From Streptomyces uncialis (GTDB lineage: Bacteria; Actinomycetota; Actinomycetes; Streptomycetales; Streptomycetaceae): DNA of 64,000 nucleotides. Position numbers and translations under genes: made by a program. The stretch spans positions 558,001-622,000 of the forward strand of contig NZ_LFBV01000004.1 in the NCBI RefSeq assembly GCF_001905345.1. Reading direction: 5' to 3'. Positions 7,196 to 16,420 of this stretch are shown piece by piece. Numbering within the stretch: the stretch's first letter is position 1; every line of letters begins with the position of its first letter. The notes beneath the pieces are model-generated. The model saw only the letters and a list, made by a program, of their open reading frames with translations, made no database searches and had not been told where the DNA came from.

Positions 7196-7243
7196 TTGAC
7201 CGCTCGGTGACGGCCCTGAACACTCGTTCAACAGAACGTTGAA
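7196..7243 (+). promoter_or_regulatory. Predicted allantoinase promoter with TTCAAC-N5-GTTGAA palindrome
   Basis: TTGACC (7196-7201), 17 nt and AACACT (7219-7224) form a plausible promoter firing toward allantoinase. A second palindrome, TTCAAC-N5-GTTGAA (7227-7243), covers the expected transcription start, a typical repressor position. It differs from the TTCC-N7-GGAA site, so it may bind another regulator or be a second class of IclR site. Confidence 0.45.
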
Positions 7244-7282
7244 GGCCCGAGGCGTGTCGTCGTGACCGGGGGAGGGGGCCAG

Positions 7283-8647
7283 GTGACCGACCGAGCGCCG
7301 CCCAGGTCCACCGCCCGCCCCGCCGACCTGCTGCTGCGCTCCACCCGGGTCGTCACCCCCGAGCGCACCCGCCCCGCGTCCGTCGCCGTCCGGGACGGAC
7401 GGATCGCGCGGGTGCTCCCGTACGACGCCCCCGTCCCCGCCGGTGTCAGGTGCGAGGACCTCGGCGACGACGTGCTGCTGCCCGGACTGGTCGACACCCA
7501 CGTGCACATCAACGATCCGGGGCGGGCGCACTGGGAAGGCTTCTGGACCGCCACCCGCGCGGCGGCGGCCGGAGGCGTCACCGCGCTGGTCGACATGCCG
7601 CTGAACTCCCTGCCGCCGACGACCGGTACGGCGGCCCTGCGGGTCAAGCGGGAGGCGGCCCGGACGAGAATCCATGTGGACGTCGGCTTCTGGGGCGGCG
7701 CCCTGCCCGGCAACCGCGACGAACTGCGGGCCCTGCACGACGCCGGGGTGTTCGGCTTCAAGTGCTTCCTGTCGCCCTCGGGCGTCGACGAGTTCCCCGC
7801 CCTCGACGAGGAGCAGCTCGCCCGTTCGCTCGCCGTGGTCGCGGGTTTCGGCGGACTGCTGATCGTGCACGCGGAGGACCCCCGGGAGCTGGCGGACGCC
7901 CCCGCGCGGGGCGGCGCCGCGTACGCCGACTTCCTCGCCTCACGGCCCCGCGCCGCGGAGAACGGCGCCGTCGCCCTGCTGATCGCCGAGGCGCGGCGTC
8001 TGCACGCGCGCGTGCATGTGCTGCACCTGTCGTCGTCGGACGCGCTCGGCCCGCTCGCCGCCGCCCGCCGGGCGGGGGTGCGGATCACCGCGGAGACCTG
8101 TCCGCACTACCTGACGCTCACCGCCGAGGAGGTCCCGGACGGTGCGACGGAGTTCAAGTGCTGCCCGCCCATACGCGAGGCCGCGAACCAGGACGCCCTG
8201 TGGCGCGCGCTCGCCGACGGGACCGTCGACTGCGTCGTCTCCGACCACTCGCCGTCCCCGGCCGAACTCAAGACCGCCGACTTCGCGACCGCGTGGGGCG
8301 GTATCTCCTCGCTCCAGCTCGGCCTGCCCGCGATCTGGACGGCCGCCCGCGCCCGGGGGCACACCCTGGACGACCTCGCCCGCTGGATGGCCGGGGCGCC
8401 CGCCCGGCTCGCCGGACTCGGCCGCAAGGGCGTCATCGCGGCCGGCCGGGACGCGGACTTCGCGGTGCTCGACCCGGACGCGACCCTCACCGTCGACGCG
8501 TCGGCCCTCCAGCACCGCCACCCCGTCACCGCCTACGCCGGTCGCACCCTCCACGGCGTCGTCCGCTCCACCTGGCTGCGCGGGCAACGGATATACGCCG
8601 ACGGAGAGTTCACCGGGCCACGCGGCCGACTGCTGTCCCGCTCCTAG
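7283..8647 (+). CDS. allB: Allantoinase
   Basis: Allantoinase hydrolyses allantoin to allantoate. The 454-aa protein is an amidohydrolase/dihydroorotase-fold enzyme with all expected metal ligands: HVH (residues 73 and 75), the carboxylated Lys in FGFKCFL (K160), HAED near 200, HLSSSD near 256 and SDHSPSP near 322. TCPHYLTLT and EFKCCPPIR are family hallmarks. GTG 7283 is preferred because GGGGAGGGGG lies about 5 nt upstream; GTG 7262 is an alternative. It probably heads an operon with allantoicase despite a 306-nt spacer. Confidence 0.95.
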   Translation: MTDRAPPRSTARPADLLLRSTRVVTPERTRPASVAVRDGRIARVLPYDAPVPAGVRCEDLGDDVLLPGLVDTHVHINDPGRAHWEGFWTATRAAAAGGVTALVDMPLNSLPPTTGTAALRVKREAARTRIHVDVGFWGGALPGNRDELRALHDAGVFGFKCFLSPSGVDEFPALDEEQLARSLAVVAGFGGLLIVHAEDPRELADAPARGGAAYADFLASRPRAAENGAVALLIAEARRLHARVHVLHLSSSDALGPLAAARRAGVRITAETCPHYLTLTAEEVPDGATEFKCCPPIREAANQDALWRALADGTVDCVVSDHSPSPAELKTADFATAWGGISSLQLGLPAIWTAARARGHTLDDLARWMAGAPARLAGLGRKGVIAAGRDADFAVLDPDATLTVDASALQHRHPVTAYAGRTLHGVVRSTWLRGQRIYADGEFTGPRGRLLSRS

Positions 8648-8953
8648 CCCCGGCGGGTCCCCACCGGACGGGCCGCGGCCACCGGGGCGCGACTGACGGC
8701 CTCCCGGTGCGGCGGGGGCCCCGGGCGGCCGGGCCGCACCCCCAGCGCCCCCAGGGGCCCGTAGCGGCCCGTGGCGGGCCCGACACGAGGAGCCACCGCA
8801 CCCACCCGCCGCAGCCACCACCCGCATACGGCCCACCGGCAGCCACCGCACCCCCTGCCACCGAACGCACCTCACCCCACGCCCCCGCACCCCCTGCCAC
8901 CACACGCGGACCCCACGCCGCCGCACCCCGGACGAGAGGAAGCACCGGTCACC
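8648..8953 (+). other. C-rich spacer between allantoinase and allantoicase
   Basis: This 306-nt spacer contains no gene I can support. From about 8790 to 8935 the plus strand is strongly biased to C and A over G and T (many CCACC, CCGCA and CACCCC runs), giving a Pro/His/Thr-rich frame that looks like low complexity. Such C-rich, G-poor RNA could act as a rut-like site. The allantoicase ribosome-binding site GAGAGGAAG lies at the right end. Confidence 0.5.
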
Positions 8954-10129
8954 GTGACGGCACACCCCCAGCACCCCGAACCCCATGCGTCCCTCCGGCC
9001 TGCCACGTTCCCGCCGGGGCTTCCCGAGGCCGACTTCACCGGAGCCGCCGCGCCCTATCGCGGCGGCGACCCGTACGCCGACCACCGCTCCGCCGAGCAT
9101 GCGTTCACCCGGCACGCCGACCTCGCGGACCGGCGGCTCGGCGCGGGGGTCGTCGCCGCCGGGGACGAGTTCTTCGCACCGAGGGAGAACCTGCTGCTGC
9201 CCGGCCGCGCCGAGTTCGACCCTGTGTCCTTCGGGCACAAGGGGAAGATCATGGACGGCTGGGAGACCCGGCGCCGCCGCGGTGTCTCCGCCGGATTCCC
9301 CTGGCCCGCCGAGGACGACCACGACTGGGCGCTCATCAGGCTCGGGGTCCCCGGTGTGCTCCACGGGATCGTGGTCGACACCGCGCACTTCCGCGGCAAC
9401 CACCCGCACTCGGTGTCCGTCGAAGCCGTCCATGTCCCCGGTTCCCCCGCGCCCGGGGACCTCCTCGCCCCCGGGCTCGGCTGGACCGTCCTGGTCCCGC
9501 GCACGGCCGTCGGCGGACACGCGGCCAACGGCTTCACCGTGGACGCGGCCGGGAGCTTCACCCATCTGCGGCTGCGCCAGTACCCCGACGGCGGCGTCGC
9601 GCGGCTGCGCGCGTACGGCGAACCCGTCCCGGACCCCGGCTGGCTCACCGCGCTCGGCACCTTCGACGTGGTCGCCCTGGAGTACGGAGGCCAGGTCCTG
9701 GACGCCTCCGACCGGTTCTACTCGCCGCCCGTCCACACCATCCACCCCGGCCGCTCCCGGCGGATGGACGAAGGCTGGGAGACCCGCCGCCGCCGCGACC
9801 ACGGCCACGACTGGATCACCTACCGGCTGGCCGAACGGTCGCGGGTGCGTGCCGTCCAGCTGGACACCGCCTGTCTCAAGGGCAACGCGGCGGGCTGGGC
9901 GTCGGTGTCGCTGCGGGACGGGGACGGGCCCTGGACGGAGATCCTGCCCCGTACCCCGCTCCAGCCGGACACCGACCACCGCTTCGTCCTGGACGTGCCC
10001 GCCGTCGGCACCCACGCGCGCGTGGACATCCTCCCGGACGGCGGGATCTCCCGGCTGCGGCTGCACGGCTCGCTGACCGACGACGGCGCGGCACGGCTGC
10101 GGGCCCGCCACCGGCCCCCGGCGGGCTGA
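8954..10129 (+). CDS. alc: Allantoicase
   Basis: Allantoicase converts allantoate to ureidoglycolate and urea, the step after allantoinase. The 391-aa protein shows the family's internal duplication. GKIMDGWETRRRR occurs near residue 100 and SRRMDEGWETRRRR near residue 272, each followed by DHDWALIRLGVPG or DHGHDWITYRLAE and then an H-F-R-G-N or CLKGN strand. The N-terminal DEFFAPRENLLLPG is also typical. GTG 8954 follows GAGAGGAAG by about 10 nt. Farther upstream in the same frame is only low-complexity Pro/His-rich sequence. Together with aceB and the IclR gene it forms an allantoin-to-malate route. Confidence 0.93.
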   Translation: MTAHPQHPEPHASLRPATFPPGLPEADFTGAAAPYRGGDPYADHRSAEHAFTRHADLADRRLGAGVVAAGDEFFAPRENLLLPGRAEFDPVSFGHKGKIMDGWETRRRRGVSAGFPWPAEDDHDWALIRLGVPGVLHGIVVDTAHFRGNHPHSVSVEAVHVPGSPAPGDLLAPGLGWTVLVPRTAVGGHAANGFTVDAAGSFTHLRLRQYPDGGVARLRAYGEPVPDPGWLTALGTFDVVALEYGGQVLDASDRFYSPPVHTIHPGRSRRMDEGWETRRRRDHGHDWITYRLAERSRVRAVQLDTACLKGNAAGWASVSLRDGDGPWTEILPRTPLQPDTDHRFVLDVPAVGTHARVDILPDGGISRLRLHGSLTDDGAARLRARHRPPAG

Positions 10130-10250
10130 GCGGCCCTCGGCCACGGGAGGCCCACCCGGATCTCCACCCGGGTGGGCGATGAGTTCCGCGCCGGAGTGCG
10201 GTCATAGCTGGTGGAAGAGGAAAACGCACTCCTGGAAGCAGGCACCGGCC

Positions 10251-10862
10251 ATGGCTGAACTCTCGATCACCACGTTCGTCACCCTCGACGGTGTCATGCA
10301 GGCACCGGGAGGGCCGGAGGAGGACACCAGCGACGGCTTCGACCACGGCGGCTGGTCCGTCCCGTACGGGGACGAGGACTTCGGCCGGTTCATGACGGGG
10401 GTCTTCGACCGGTCCACCGCGTTCCTCCTCGGCCGCCGTACGTACGACATCTTCGCCGGGTACTGGCCGAAGGTCACCGACCCCGACAACCCGATCGCCT
10501 ACCGGCTCAACTCGCTGCCCAAGTACGTCGCCTCGAACACCCTGGAACACCCCGGATGGGAGGGCACCACCGTGCTGGGCGGGGATGTCGCCGCGCGCGT
10601 CGCGGAGCTCAAGGAGCGCACGGACGGGGAGATCCAGGTCCACGGCAGCGGCACCCTCGCCCGCTACCTCCTCGACCACGACCTCGTGGACACCGCCCAT
10701 CTGCTGGTCTTCCCGGTACTGCTCGGCAAGGGCCGCAGGCTGTTCGCGGAGGGCGCCGTCCCGACCGCGTTCCGGCACAGCGCGGCCCAGGTCACCGGGA
10801 AGGGCGTGGCCATCCACACCTACGCGTTCGCGGGCCGCCCGGAGTACGGCAGCTACGCGTAG
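10251..10862 (+). CDS. Dihydrofolate reductase-family protein (RibD C-terminal domain)
   Basis: This 203-aa protein belongs to the RibD_C/DHFR-like family. It begins with ITTFVTLDGVMQAPGGPEED, continues with FLLGRRTYDIFAGYWP near residue 60, and ends with VHGSGTLARYLLDHDLVDTAHLLVFPVLLGKGRRLF, the usual NADPH-binding region. Members reduce pteridine-like or other substrates; the substrate is unknown. It is a single gene between allantoicase and a convergent ABC exporter. ATG 10251 starts the conserved strand; the ribosome-binding site is weak (GGAAG about 13 nt away). Confidence 0.82.
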   Translation: MAELSITTFVTLDGVMQAPGGPEEDTSDGFDHGGWSVPYGDEDFGRFMTGVFDRSTAFLLGRRTYDIFAGYWPKVTDPDNPIAYRLNSLPKYVASNTLEHPGWEGTTVLGGDVAARVAELKERTDGEIQVHGSGTLARYLLDHDLVDTAHLLVFPVLLGKGRRLFAEGAVPTAFRHSAAQVTGKGVAIHTYAFAGRPEYGSYA

Positions 10863-10992
10863 GACCGCGGCCCCGTCCCGGACCCGGAGGCGTCGGCCGG
10901 GAGGGCGGCGTGGCGCGGTCCCGTGCGTGGCGCGGCGATCCTGATCCCGGCCCTCAGGGCGTCCGGTCGTCCCGCTCAGGTCGCGCCTCGCC

Positions 10993-11844
10993 TCACATCG
11001 GTCGTCGCGCCGCCTTCGCCCGGCGGGCGGCCACGCTCGAACCGGACTCGCGCCGGGCCATCCGGCTCAGTACGACGGGCGCCACCAGGAACCCGAGGAC
11101 CGCCCACAGACCCAGCACCCCCACCGTCTCGGCGTGCCGCCAGGACCCGCCGATCTCGGCGGCGGCCAGCTCGCCGGGCAGCAGCGCCGACCGCAGCCCC
11201 AGGGCGAGCCAGTACAAGGGGAACACCTGCGCCAGCAACTGCAACCAGCCGGGGAATCCGTCGACCGGGTGGAAGACCCCGGAGATCGCCACCAGACCCA
11301 TCAGGACCAGCGTCGTGACGCTGAGGCTCTGGGCGCCGTTGAACAGGGCGCCGAGGATCGCGCCGATCGGCAGGGTCGCGATCAGTCCGAGCGCCAGGAC
11401 CCAGGTCAGTGTCACCCAGGACATCACCCGGCCCAGCTCCAGCCCGCCGAACAGGAAAGACGCGGGGATCAGTACGACGAACAGACTCGCGACCGTCACC
11501 GCGGCCCGGCTGACGACCTTGCCCGTCAGATAGCCGAGGACTCCGTTCGGTACGGCCTTGGCCCGCAGCAGCGTGCTGTCCTCCCGGTCCGTCGTCAGGG
11601 CGATGGCCAGCCCCATGAGGCCGGTCAGCACCACGTTCATCGCGAGGATGCCGGGGACCGAGTGGGAGCCGAGGGACGCGTCGGTGCCCGGCACGGTGCT
11701 GTCCCGCAGGATGTACATGACCACCAGCGACACTGCCGGGGGGAACACGGCGCCCCAGATGTCCTGGGAGTCGCTCATGTGCTGCCGGAACTCGATCCGG
11801 CCTCGATGGAGTCCGGCCCGCAGGGCCGCCGCACCGGGATTCAT
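10993..11844 (-). CDS. ABC-2 type multidrug transporter permease
   Basis: This 283-aa membrane protein has about six hydrophobic segments (for example VSLVVMYILRD, GILAMNVVLTGLMGLAIALT, LFVVLIPASFLFGG and LGLWAVLGFLVAPVVL). It contains the ABC-2 feature GVFHPVDGFPGWLQLLAQVFPLYW. It is the permease partner of the ATPase immediately upstream, which it overlaps by 4 nt. Probable role: export of a lipid, drug or peptide. The tail is basic. Confidence 0.85.
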   Translation of the reverse strand: MNPGAAALRAGLHRGRIEFRQHMSDSQDIWGAVFPPAVSLVVMYILRDSTVPGTDASLGSHSVPGILAMNVVLTGLMGLAIALTTDREDSTLLRAKAVPNGVLGYLTGKVVSRAAVTVASLFVVLIPASFLFGGLELGRVMSWVTLTWVLALGLIATLPIGAILGALFNGAQSLSVTTLVLMGLVAISGVFHPVDGFPGWLQLLAQVFPLYWLALGLRSALLPGELAAAEIGGSWRHAETVGVLGLWAVLGFLVAPVVLSRMARRESGSSVAARRAKAARRPM

Positions 11845-12815
11845 GACGACACCTCCCGCAACCGGGGCGGCACACCGGTGCGCTGCCCCGACTCGTACTC
11901 CCGCACCAGCGCCAGATAGACGTCCTCCAGGCGGGCGCGGCGCACCTCCAGATCGCCGATGGCGTCGCCGTACCGCTCGAACAGTCCGCGCACATACGAG
12001 GTGGGGTCGTCCGTCGCGTGCGTGTGGCGCTCGCCGTCCCGGCTGTAGCGCACCTCGGCCTTGCCCGACACCTCGCGGGACAGTTCGGCGGCGGTGCCGT
12101 CGGCCACGATCCGGCCGCCCGCCAGCATCACGATCCGGTCGGCGAGCTTCTCCGCCTCGTCCAGGTCATGGGTGGTGAGCAGGATCGTGGTCTCCTCCCG
12201 TTCCGTGAGCCGGTGCACCAGGTCGTGGAAGTCCTGGCGGGCGCGCGGGTCGAACCCGGCCGTCGGCTCGTCCAGGAACAGCAGCTCCGGCCGCCCGACG
12301 ATGCCGACGGCCACGTCGAGCCGTCTGCGCTGCCCGCCGGAGAGGCTGCCCACCCGGGCCCCGGCGCGTTCGGTGAGCCCGACGAGGGCCATCAGCTCGG
12401 CCGCGCCGTACGGCCGGACCCTGCCGTCGGCGCTGTACGGGGCGTAGTAGCGGCCGAAGTGGTCGAGCAGCTCACCCACCCGCCACTTCGCGTGGTCACG
12501 CCAGGACTGGAGCACGATGCCCAGCCGCGCGCGCCACGCCTCGTCGCCGTCCCCGGGGTCGGTGCCGAGGACGCGGACCTCCCCGGCGGAGCGCCGCCGG
12601 AAGCCCTCCAGGATCTCGATCGTGGTCGTCTTGCCGGCTCCGTTGGGCCCGAGCAGGGCCAGCACCTCACCCCGGCGTACCGTCAGATCGACTCCCGTCA
12701 GCACATCGGTGGTCCCGTAGCGCATCCGCAGACCGCGCGTCTCGACGACGGCTTCGGCGCCCGGTGGTCCCGCGACCTCGCCGGGGACCGCGTCCGGTGC
12801 GGTGTTCAGGGCCAT
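11841..12815 (-). CDS. ABC transporter ATP-binding protein (drug-export type)
   Basis: This 324-aa ATPase carries Walker A GPNGAGKTTT near residue 52, Q-loop VLQSWRDHAK, signature LSGGQRRRLD, Walker B LLFLDEPTAGFD and H-loop LLTTHDLDEAE. A C-terminal extension (GDLEVRRARLEDVYLALV) is typical of DrrA/CcmA-like exporters. It pairs with the ABC-2 permease at 10993-11844. Strong GGAGGGAGAGGGGG precedes the start. A histidine kinase/response regulator pair runs divergently next door, suggesting control by that two-component system. Confidence 0.92.
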   Translation of the reverse strand: MALNTAPDAVPGEVAGPPGAEAVVETRGLRMRYGTTDVLTGVDLTVRRGEVLALLGPNGAGKTTTIEILEGFRRRSAGEVRVLGTDPGDGDEAWRARLGIVLQSWRDHAKWRVGELLDHFGRYYAPYSADGRVRPYGAAELMALVGLTERAGARVGSLSGGQRRRLDVAVGIVGRPELLFLDEPTAGFDPRARQDFHDLVHRLTEREETTILLTTHDLDEAEKLADRIVMLAGGRIVADGTAAELSREVSGKAEVRYSRDGERHTHATDDPTSYVRGLFERYGDAIGDLEVRRARLEDVYLALVREYESGQRTGVPPRLREVSS

Positions 12816-13207
12816 GCTCCCCCTCTCCCTCCACTGTCACGATGGTTCCTCGACTGCCTTGTGCAGCAGGGATACTCCAACTGACGGCCCCTTCGCCGGG
12901 TCATCCGGAACATCCCACTCCGCCGGGTGCAAGTTCGCCTCCCAAGGGCCCGTCGCGAGGGCCCGGCGGCGGGAGATCCGGTACAGGAGCTTCAGCGCAC
13001 GGCCCCGGAAGCAGCCCAGGCGGGACGCACGTCACCGTCCGCATCGGCCGTACGTACCCCGGACGCCGGCCGCCAGGAACGCGTACCGCGGCCGAAGTCG
13101 GCGTCCCCGGCCCGGCGGGTCGGCCGAAGGTCTCCACCTGGCGGACTTTGGTCGCCAGCCCGCCCTTATGACAGGAACACGCCGCGAACCTGCGTAGATT
13201 GCCGACC
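12816..13207. other. Divergent regulatory region, no gene
   Basis: This 392-nt gap separates the divergent ABC exporter and sensor kinase genes. Open frames cross it but are C/P-rich shadows without recognisable domains. The right end holds TAGATT (13195-13200), 7 nt before the kinase ATG, a likely leaderless -10 element. The left end holds the exporter's ribosome-binding site. I see no clear palindromic operator. Confidence 0.5.
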
Positions 13208-14464
13208 ATGAGTGGGGAACAGCCGACCGCGCCGGCGCAGCCGGGACCCGTGTACCGCTTCCGCTGGCTGCTGCCGTCCGCGGTGGCGGCGGAGCTGTAC
13301 CCCGGGCGGAGCGACGGCAGACGGCCCCGCCGCACCCTGCGTGACTGGGCCGTCGACTTCTGCTGCTTCCTGCTCGCCGTCATCGTCGGACTGATGGCGG
13401 GGGAGACCCTGCCGGACGAAACGAACCTCCCCCCGGCGATGGTCGCCGTGGACCAGGTGATCGGCGCGCTGGCCTGCGGCGCCCTCTGGCTGCGCAGGCG
13501 CTGGCCGGTCGGTCTCGCCGTGGTGCTGCTCCTGCTGGGCCCGCTGTCCTCCACCTCCGGCGGAGCCGCGCTGATCGCCTACTTCTCCCTGGCCGTGCAC
13601 CGGCCCTTCAAATACGTCGCCTGGATCTGCGGGGCCAACCTCCTCGCCGTGCCCTTCTACTTCTGGATGCGGCCCGACCCCGAGGTGTCGTTCGGCCTGG
13701 CCGTCGCGTTCACCATGATCCTGACGGCGACCGCCGTCGGCTGGGGCCTGTTCGTCCGCTCCCACCGCGAACTGCTGCTGTCGCTGCGCGACCGCGCCCG
13801 GCGCGCCGAGACCGAGGCGGAACTCCGCGCCGAACAGGCCCAGCGGCTCGCCCGCGAGTCCATCGCCCGCGAGATGCACGACGTACTCGCCCACCGGCTG
13901 ACCCTGCTCAGCGTCCACGCGGGCGCCCTGGAGTTCCGCCCCGGCGCCCCCGAGAACGAGATCGCCCGGGCCGCCGGGGTCATCCGGGAGAGCTCCCACG
14001 AGGCGCTCCAGGACCTGCGCGAGATCATCGGGGTGCTGCGCGCCGGTGAGGGCGAGGAATCAGGCCGTCCGCAACCGACCCTGGCCGCGCTCGACGTACT
14101 CGTCGCCGAGTCCCGCGCGGCGGGCGCCGACATCCTCCTCGACAACCAGGTCACCGACCCGGGCACGGTCCCCGCCTCCGTGGGCCGCACCGCCTACCGC
14201 ATCGCCCAGGAGGGCCTCACCAACGCCCGCAAACACGCACCCGGCGCCGAGGTCCACGTCGAGGTCCACGGCCGCCCCGGCCGGGGACTCACCCTCACCC
14301 TGCGCAACTCACCGCCCCCCGGGGACGTCCCCGCGGTGCCCGGCTCCGGCCAGGGCCTCATCGGACTCACCGAACGCGCCACCCTCGCCGGCGGCCGTAT
14401 CGAGCACGGCCCCGCCACCGGCGGAGGCTTCCGGATCACCGCCTGGCTACCGTGGCCCTCATGA
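13208..14464 (+). CDS. Sensor histidine kinase (NarL/DesK type, HisKA_3)
   Basis: This 418-aa membrane kinase has about four N-terminal transmembrane segments (residues about 45-185, e.g. WAVDFCCFLLAVIVGLMAG and VGLAVVLLLLGPLSS), then a coiled linker. The HisKA_3 dimerisation box AREMHDVLAHRLTLLS has its phosphoryl His near residue 224. The ATPase domain includes RIAQEGLTNARKHAPGAEV and GSGQGLIGLTERATLAGG. It overlaps the response regulator by 4 nt. ATG 13208 is chosen: TAGATT lies 7 nt upstream and there is no Shine-Dalgarno, so the mRNA is probably leaderless. The divergent ABC exporter is the likely target. Confidence 0.92.
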   Translation: MSGEQPTAPAQPGPVYRFRWLLPSAVAAELYPGRSDGRRPRRTLRDWAVDFCCFLLAVIVGLMAGETLPDETNLPPAMVAVDQVIGALACGALWLRRRWPVGLAVVLLLLGPLSSTSGGAALIAYFSLAVHRPFKYVAWICGANLLAVPFYFWMRPDPEVSFGLAVAFTMILTATAVGWGLFVRSHRELLLSLRDRARRAETEAELRAEQAQRLARESIAREMHDVLAHRLTLLSVHAGALEFRPGAPENEIARAAGVIRESSHEALQDLREIIGVLRAGEGEESGRPQPTLAALDVLVAESRAAGADILLDNQVTDPGTVPASVGRTAYRIAQEGLTNARKHAPGAEVHVEVHGRPGRGLTLTLRNSPPPGDVPAVPGSGQGLIGLTERATLAGGRIEHGPATGGGFRITAWLPWPS

Positions 14465-15132
14465 CTGTGACCAAGGTCCTCCTCGTCGACGACGATCCGC
14501 TGGTACGCGCCGGGCTCTCCCTGATGCTCGGCGGCGCCGAGGACATCGAGATCGTCGGTGAGGCGGGCGACGGCTCCGAGGTCGCGGACCTCGTCGACCG
14601 GCTCGCCCCCGACGTCGTCCTGATGGACCTCCGGATGCCGGTCATGGACGGCCTCACCGCCACCGAACTCCTGCGCGCCCGGGACCACGCGCCCGAGGTC
14701 ATCGTCCTGACCACCTTCCACGCCGACGAACAGGTCCTGCGGGCGCTGCGCGCGGGCGCCGCCGGATTCGTCCTCAAGGACACCCGGCCCGCCGAGATCG
14801 TCGACGCGGTCCGCCGGGTCGCCACCGGGGTGCCCGTGCTGTCCCCGACGGTCACCCGGCAGCTCATCGGCCGGGTCGCGGGCGTCGACCCGCGCCAGGA
14901 CCGGCTGCGCCGCGCCCGGGCCCGGCTCACGGCGCTCGGCGAACGCGAACGGGAGGTCGCGGTCGCGGTGGGCCACGGCCGCTCCAACGCCGACATCGCC
15001 GCCCAGCTCTATATGAGCGTCGCCACGGTCAAGACCCATGTCTCACGCATCCTCGCCAAGCTCGACCTCAACAACCGTGTCCAGATCGCGCTGCTGGCCC
15101 ATGACGCGGGCTGGCTCGACGGCGAGGAGTGA
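14461..15132 (+). CDS. LuxR/NarL-family response regulator
   Basis: This 223-aa response regulator has an N-terminal receiver (VLLVDDDPLVRAGLSLML; phosphorylatable Asp near residue 56 in VLMDLRMP; TTFHADEQV; Lys in FVLKDTRP). The C-terminal LuxR-type helix-turn-helix reads LGEREREVAVAVGHGRSNAD, then MSVATVKTHVSRILAKL. Its ATGA overlap with the kinase gene marks a cognate pair. DesR/LiaR-like systems of this kind often sense envelope stress; here the divergent ABC exporter is the natural target. Confidence 0.95.
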   Translation: MTVTKVLLVDDDPLVRAGLSLMLGGAEDIEIVGEAGDGSEVADLVDRLAPDVVLMDLRMPVMDGLTATELLRARDHAPEVIVLTTFHADEQVLRALRAGAAGFVLKDTRPAEIVDAVRRVATGVPVLSPTVTRQLIGRVAGVDPRQDRLRRARARLTALGEREREVAVAVGHGRSNADIAAQLYMSVATVKTHVSRILAKLDLNNRVQIALLAHDAGWLDGEE

Positions 15133-15230
15133 CCCTCCGGCCCGGTCCCGGCCCGCTGACCTCCGGGTGAGATTCTCACCAGGACGCGTGCACGGGTCCG
15201 GCCGGGCGCGCGGGGCCGGAGGGAGCGGAC

Positions 15231-16418
15231 ATGACGACCGAGGTGATCGATCTGGCGGCGTACGGCGCGGAGTTCCGCGACGACCCGTACCCCGTCTACG
15301 CGCGACTGCGGGCCCGTGGTCCCGTGCACCGGGTGCGGCTGCCGCCGCCCGCCTACTCCGAGGAGGTGTGGCTCGTCGTCGGGTACGACGAGGCGCGCTC
15401 GCTGCTCGCGGACCCCCGGCTGTTCAAGGACTACACCCGCGCGGACGGTTTCGCCTTCGACAACCATCTGATGGGGCGGCACATGCTCGTCGCCGACCCG
15501 CCCGACCACACCCGGCTGCGCCGGCTCGTCACCCGGGAGTTCACCGCCCGCCGGGTCGAGGCCCTGGTCCCGCGCGTCCGGCGGATCACCGGTGACCTCC
15601 TCGACGCGATGGTCCCGCTCGGCCGGGCCGACCTGGTCGAGTCGTTCGCGTTCCCGCTGCCGATGACCGTCATCTGCGAACTCCTCGGGGTACCGGCCAT
15701 GGACCGGGCCGCCTTCCGCCGGATGTCCAACGGGATCGTCGCCCCGGCGGGCCGCGCCGAGGCGCAGCGGAGCGTGGCCGAACTCGGGACCTATCTGGAC
15801 GAGCTGATCGCCGACAAACGCGCCGGCGGAGCCGCGGAGGATCTGCTGTCCGCGCTCATCCGTACGGAGGCCGAGGACGGCGACCGGCTCTCCGGTGACG
15901 AACTGCGTGCCATGGCCTTCCTGTTACTCGTCGCGGGACACGAGACCACGGTCCATCTGATCGCCAACGCGGTCGTCGCGCTGCTCTCCCACCCCGGGCA
16001 GCTCGCCGCCCTCCGTGCAGACATGGGCCTGCTCGACGGCGCGGTCGAGGAGACCCTGCGCTACGACGGGCCCGTCGAGGCCAGCACGTACCGCTTCGCC
16101 GCGGAGGACTTCGAGGTGGGTGGGGTGACCGTGCGGGCCGGTGACTCCGTGCTCGTCGGGCTCGGCGCGGCGGGGCGCGACCCGGGGCGGTTCGGGGGGC
16201 CCGACCGCTTCGACATCCGCCGGGCCGGGCGGGGGCATCTCGCGTTCGGGCACGGCATTCATCACTGTCTCGGGGCGCCGCTGGCCCGGGTGGAGGCGCG
16301 GGTCGCACTCCGGGGCCTCCTGGAACGCTGTCCCCGCCTCGCCCTCGACGGCCCCCCGGGCCCCTGGACCCCCGGCATCCTCATCCGAGGCCCCCGCAGT
16401 GTGCCCCTCCGGTGGTGA
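15231..16418 (+). CDS. Cytochrome P450
   Basis: This 395-aa soluble bacterial P450 has all hallmarks: the I-helix oxygen-activation motif AGHET (235-239), the ExxR pair in EETLR (E274, R277), and the heme loop FGHGIHHCLG with Cys346 as iron ligand. ADPPDHTRLRRLVTREFT is typical of actinobacterial CYP105/107-like enzymes. No ferredoxin or reductase gene is adjacent, so electron partners come from elsewhere. Substrate is unknown. GGAGGGAG precedes the ATG. The downstream repeat motif begins two bases after the stop. Confidence 0.95.
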   Translation: MTTEVIDLAAYGAEFRDDPYPVYARLRARGPVHRVRLPPPAYSEEVWLVVGYDEARSLLADPRLFKDYTRADGFAFDNHLMGRHMLVADPPDHTRLRRLVTREFTARRVEALVPRVRRITGDLLDAMVPLGRADLVESFAFPLPMTVICELLGVPAMDRAAFRRMSNGIVAPAGRAEAQRSVAELGTYLDELIADKRAGGAAEDLLSALIRTEAEDGDRLSGDELRAMAFLLLVAGHETTVHLIANAVVALLSHPGQLAALRADMGLLDGAVEETLRYDGPVEASTYRFAAEDFEVGGVTVRAGDSVLVGLGAAGRDPGRFGGPDRFDIRRAGRGHLAFGHGIHHCLGAPLARVEARVALRGLLERCPRLALDGPPGPWTPGILIRGPRSVPLRW

Positions 16419-16420
16419 GG

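Noticed and set aside
7450..10182. Very long Arg-rich plus-strand frame over allantoinase and allantoicase
   Set aside because: It is an out-of-frame shadow of two well-recognised enzymes, caused by high G+C at third positions.
12901..13554. Minus-strand 217-codon frame over the histidine kinase 5' region
   Set aside because: It is antisense to the clearly recognisable kinase and is a G+C-driven shadow.
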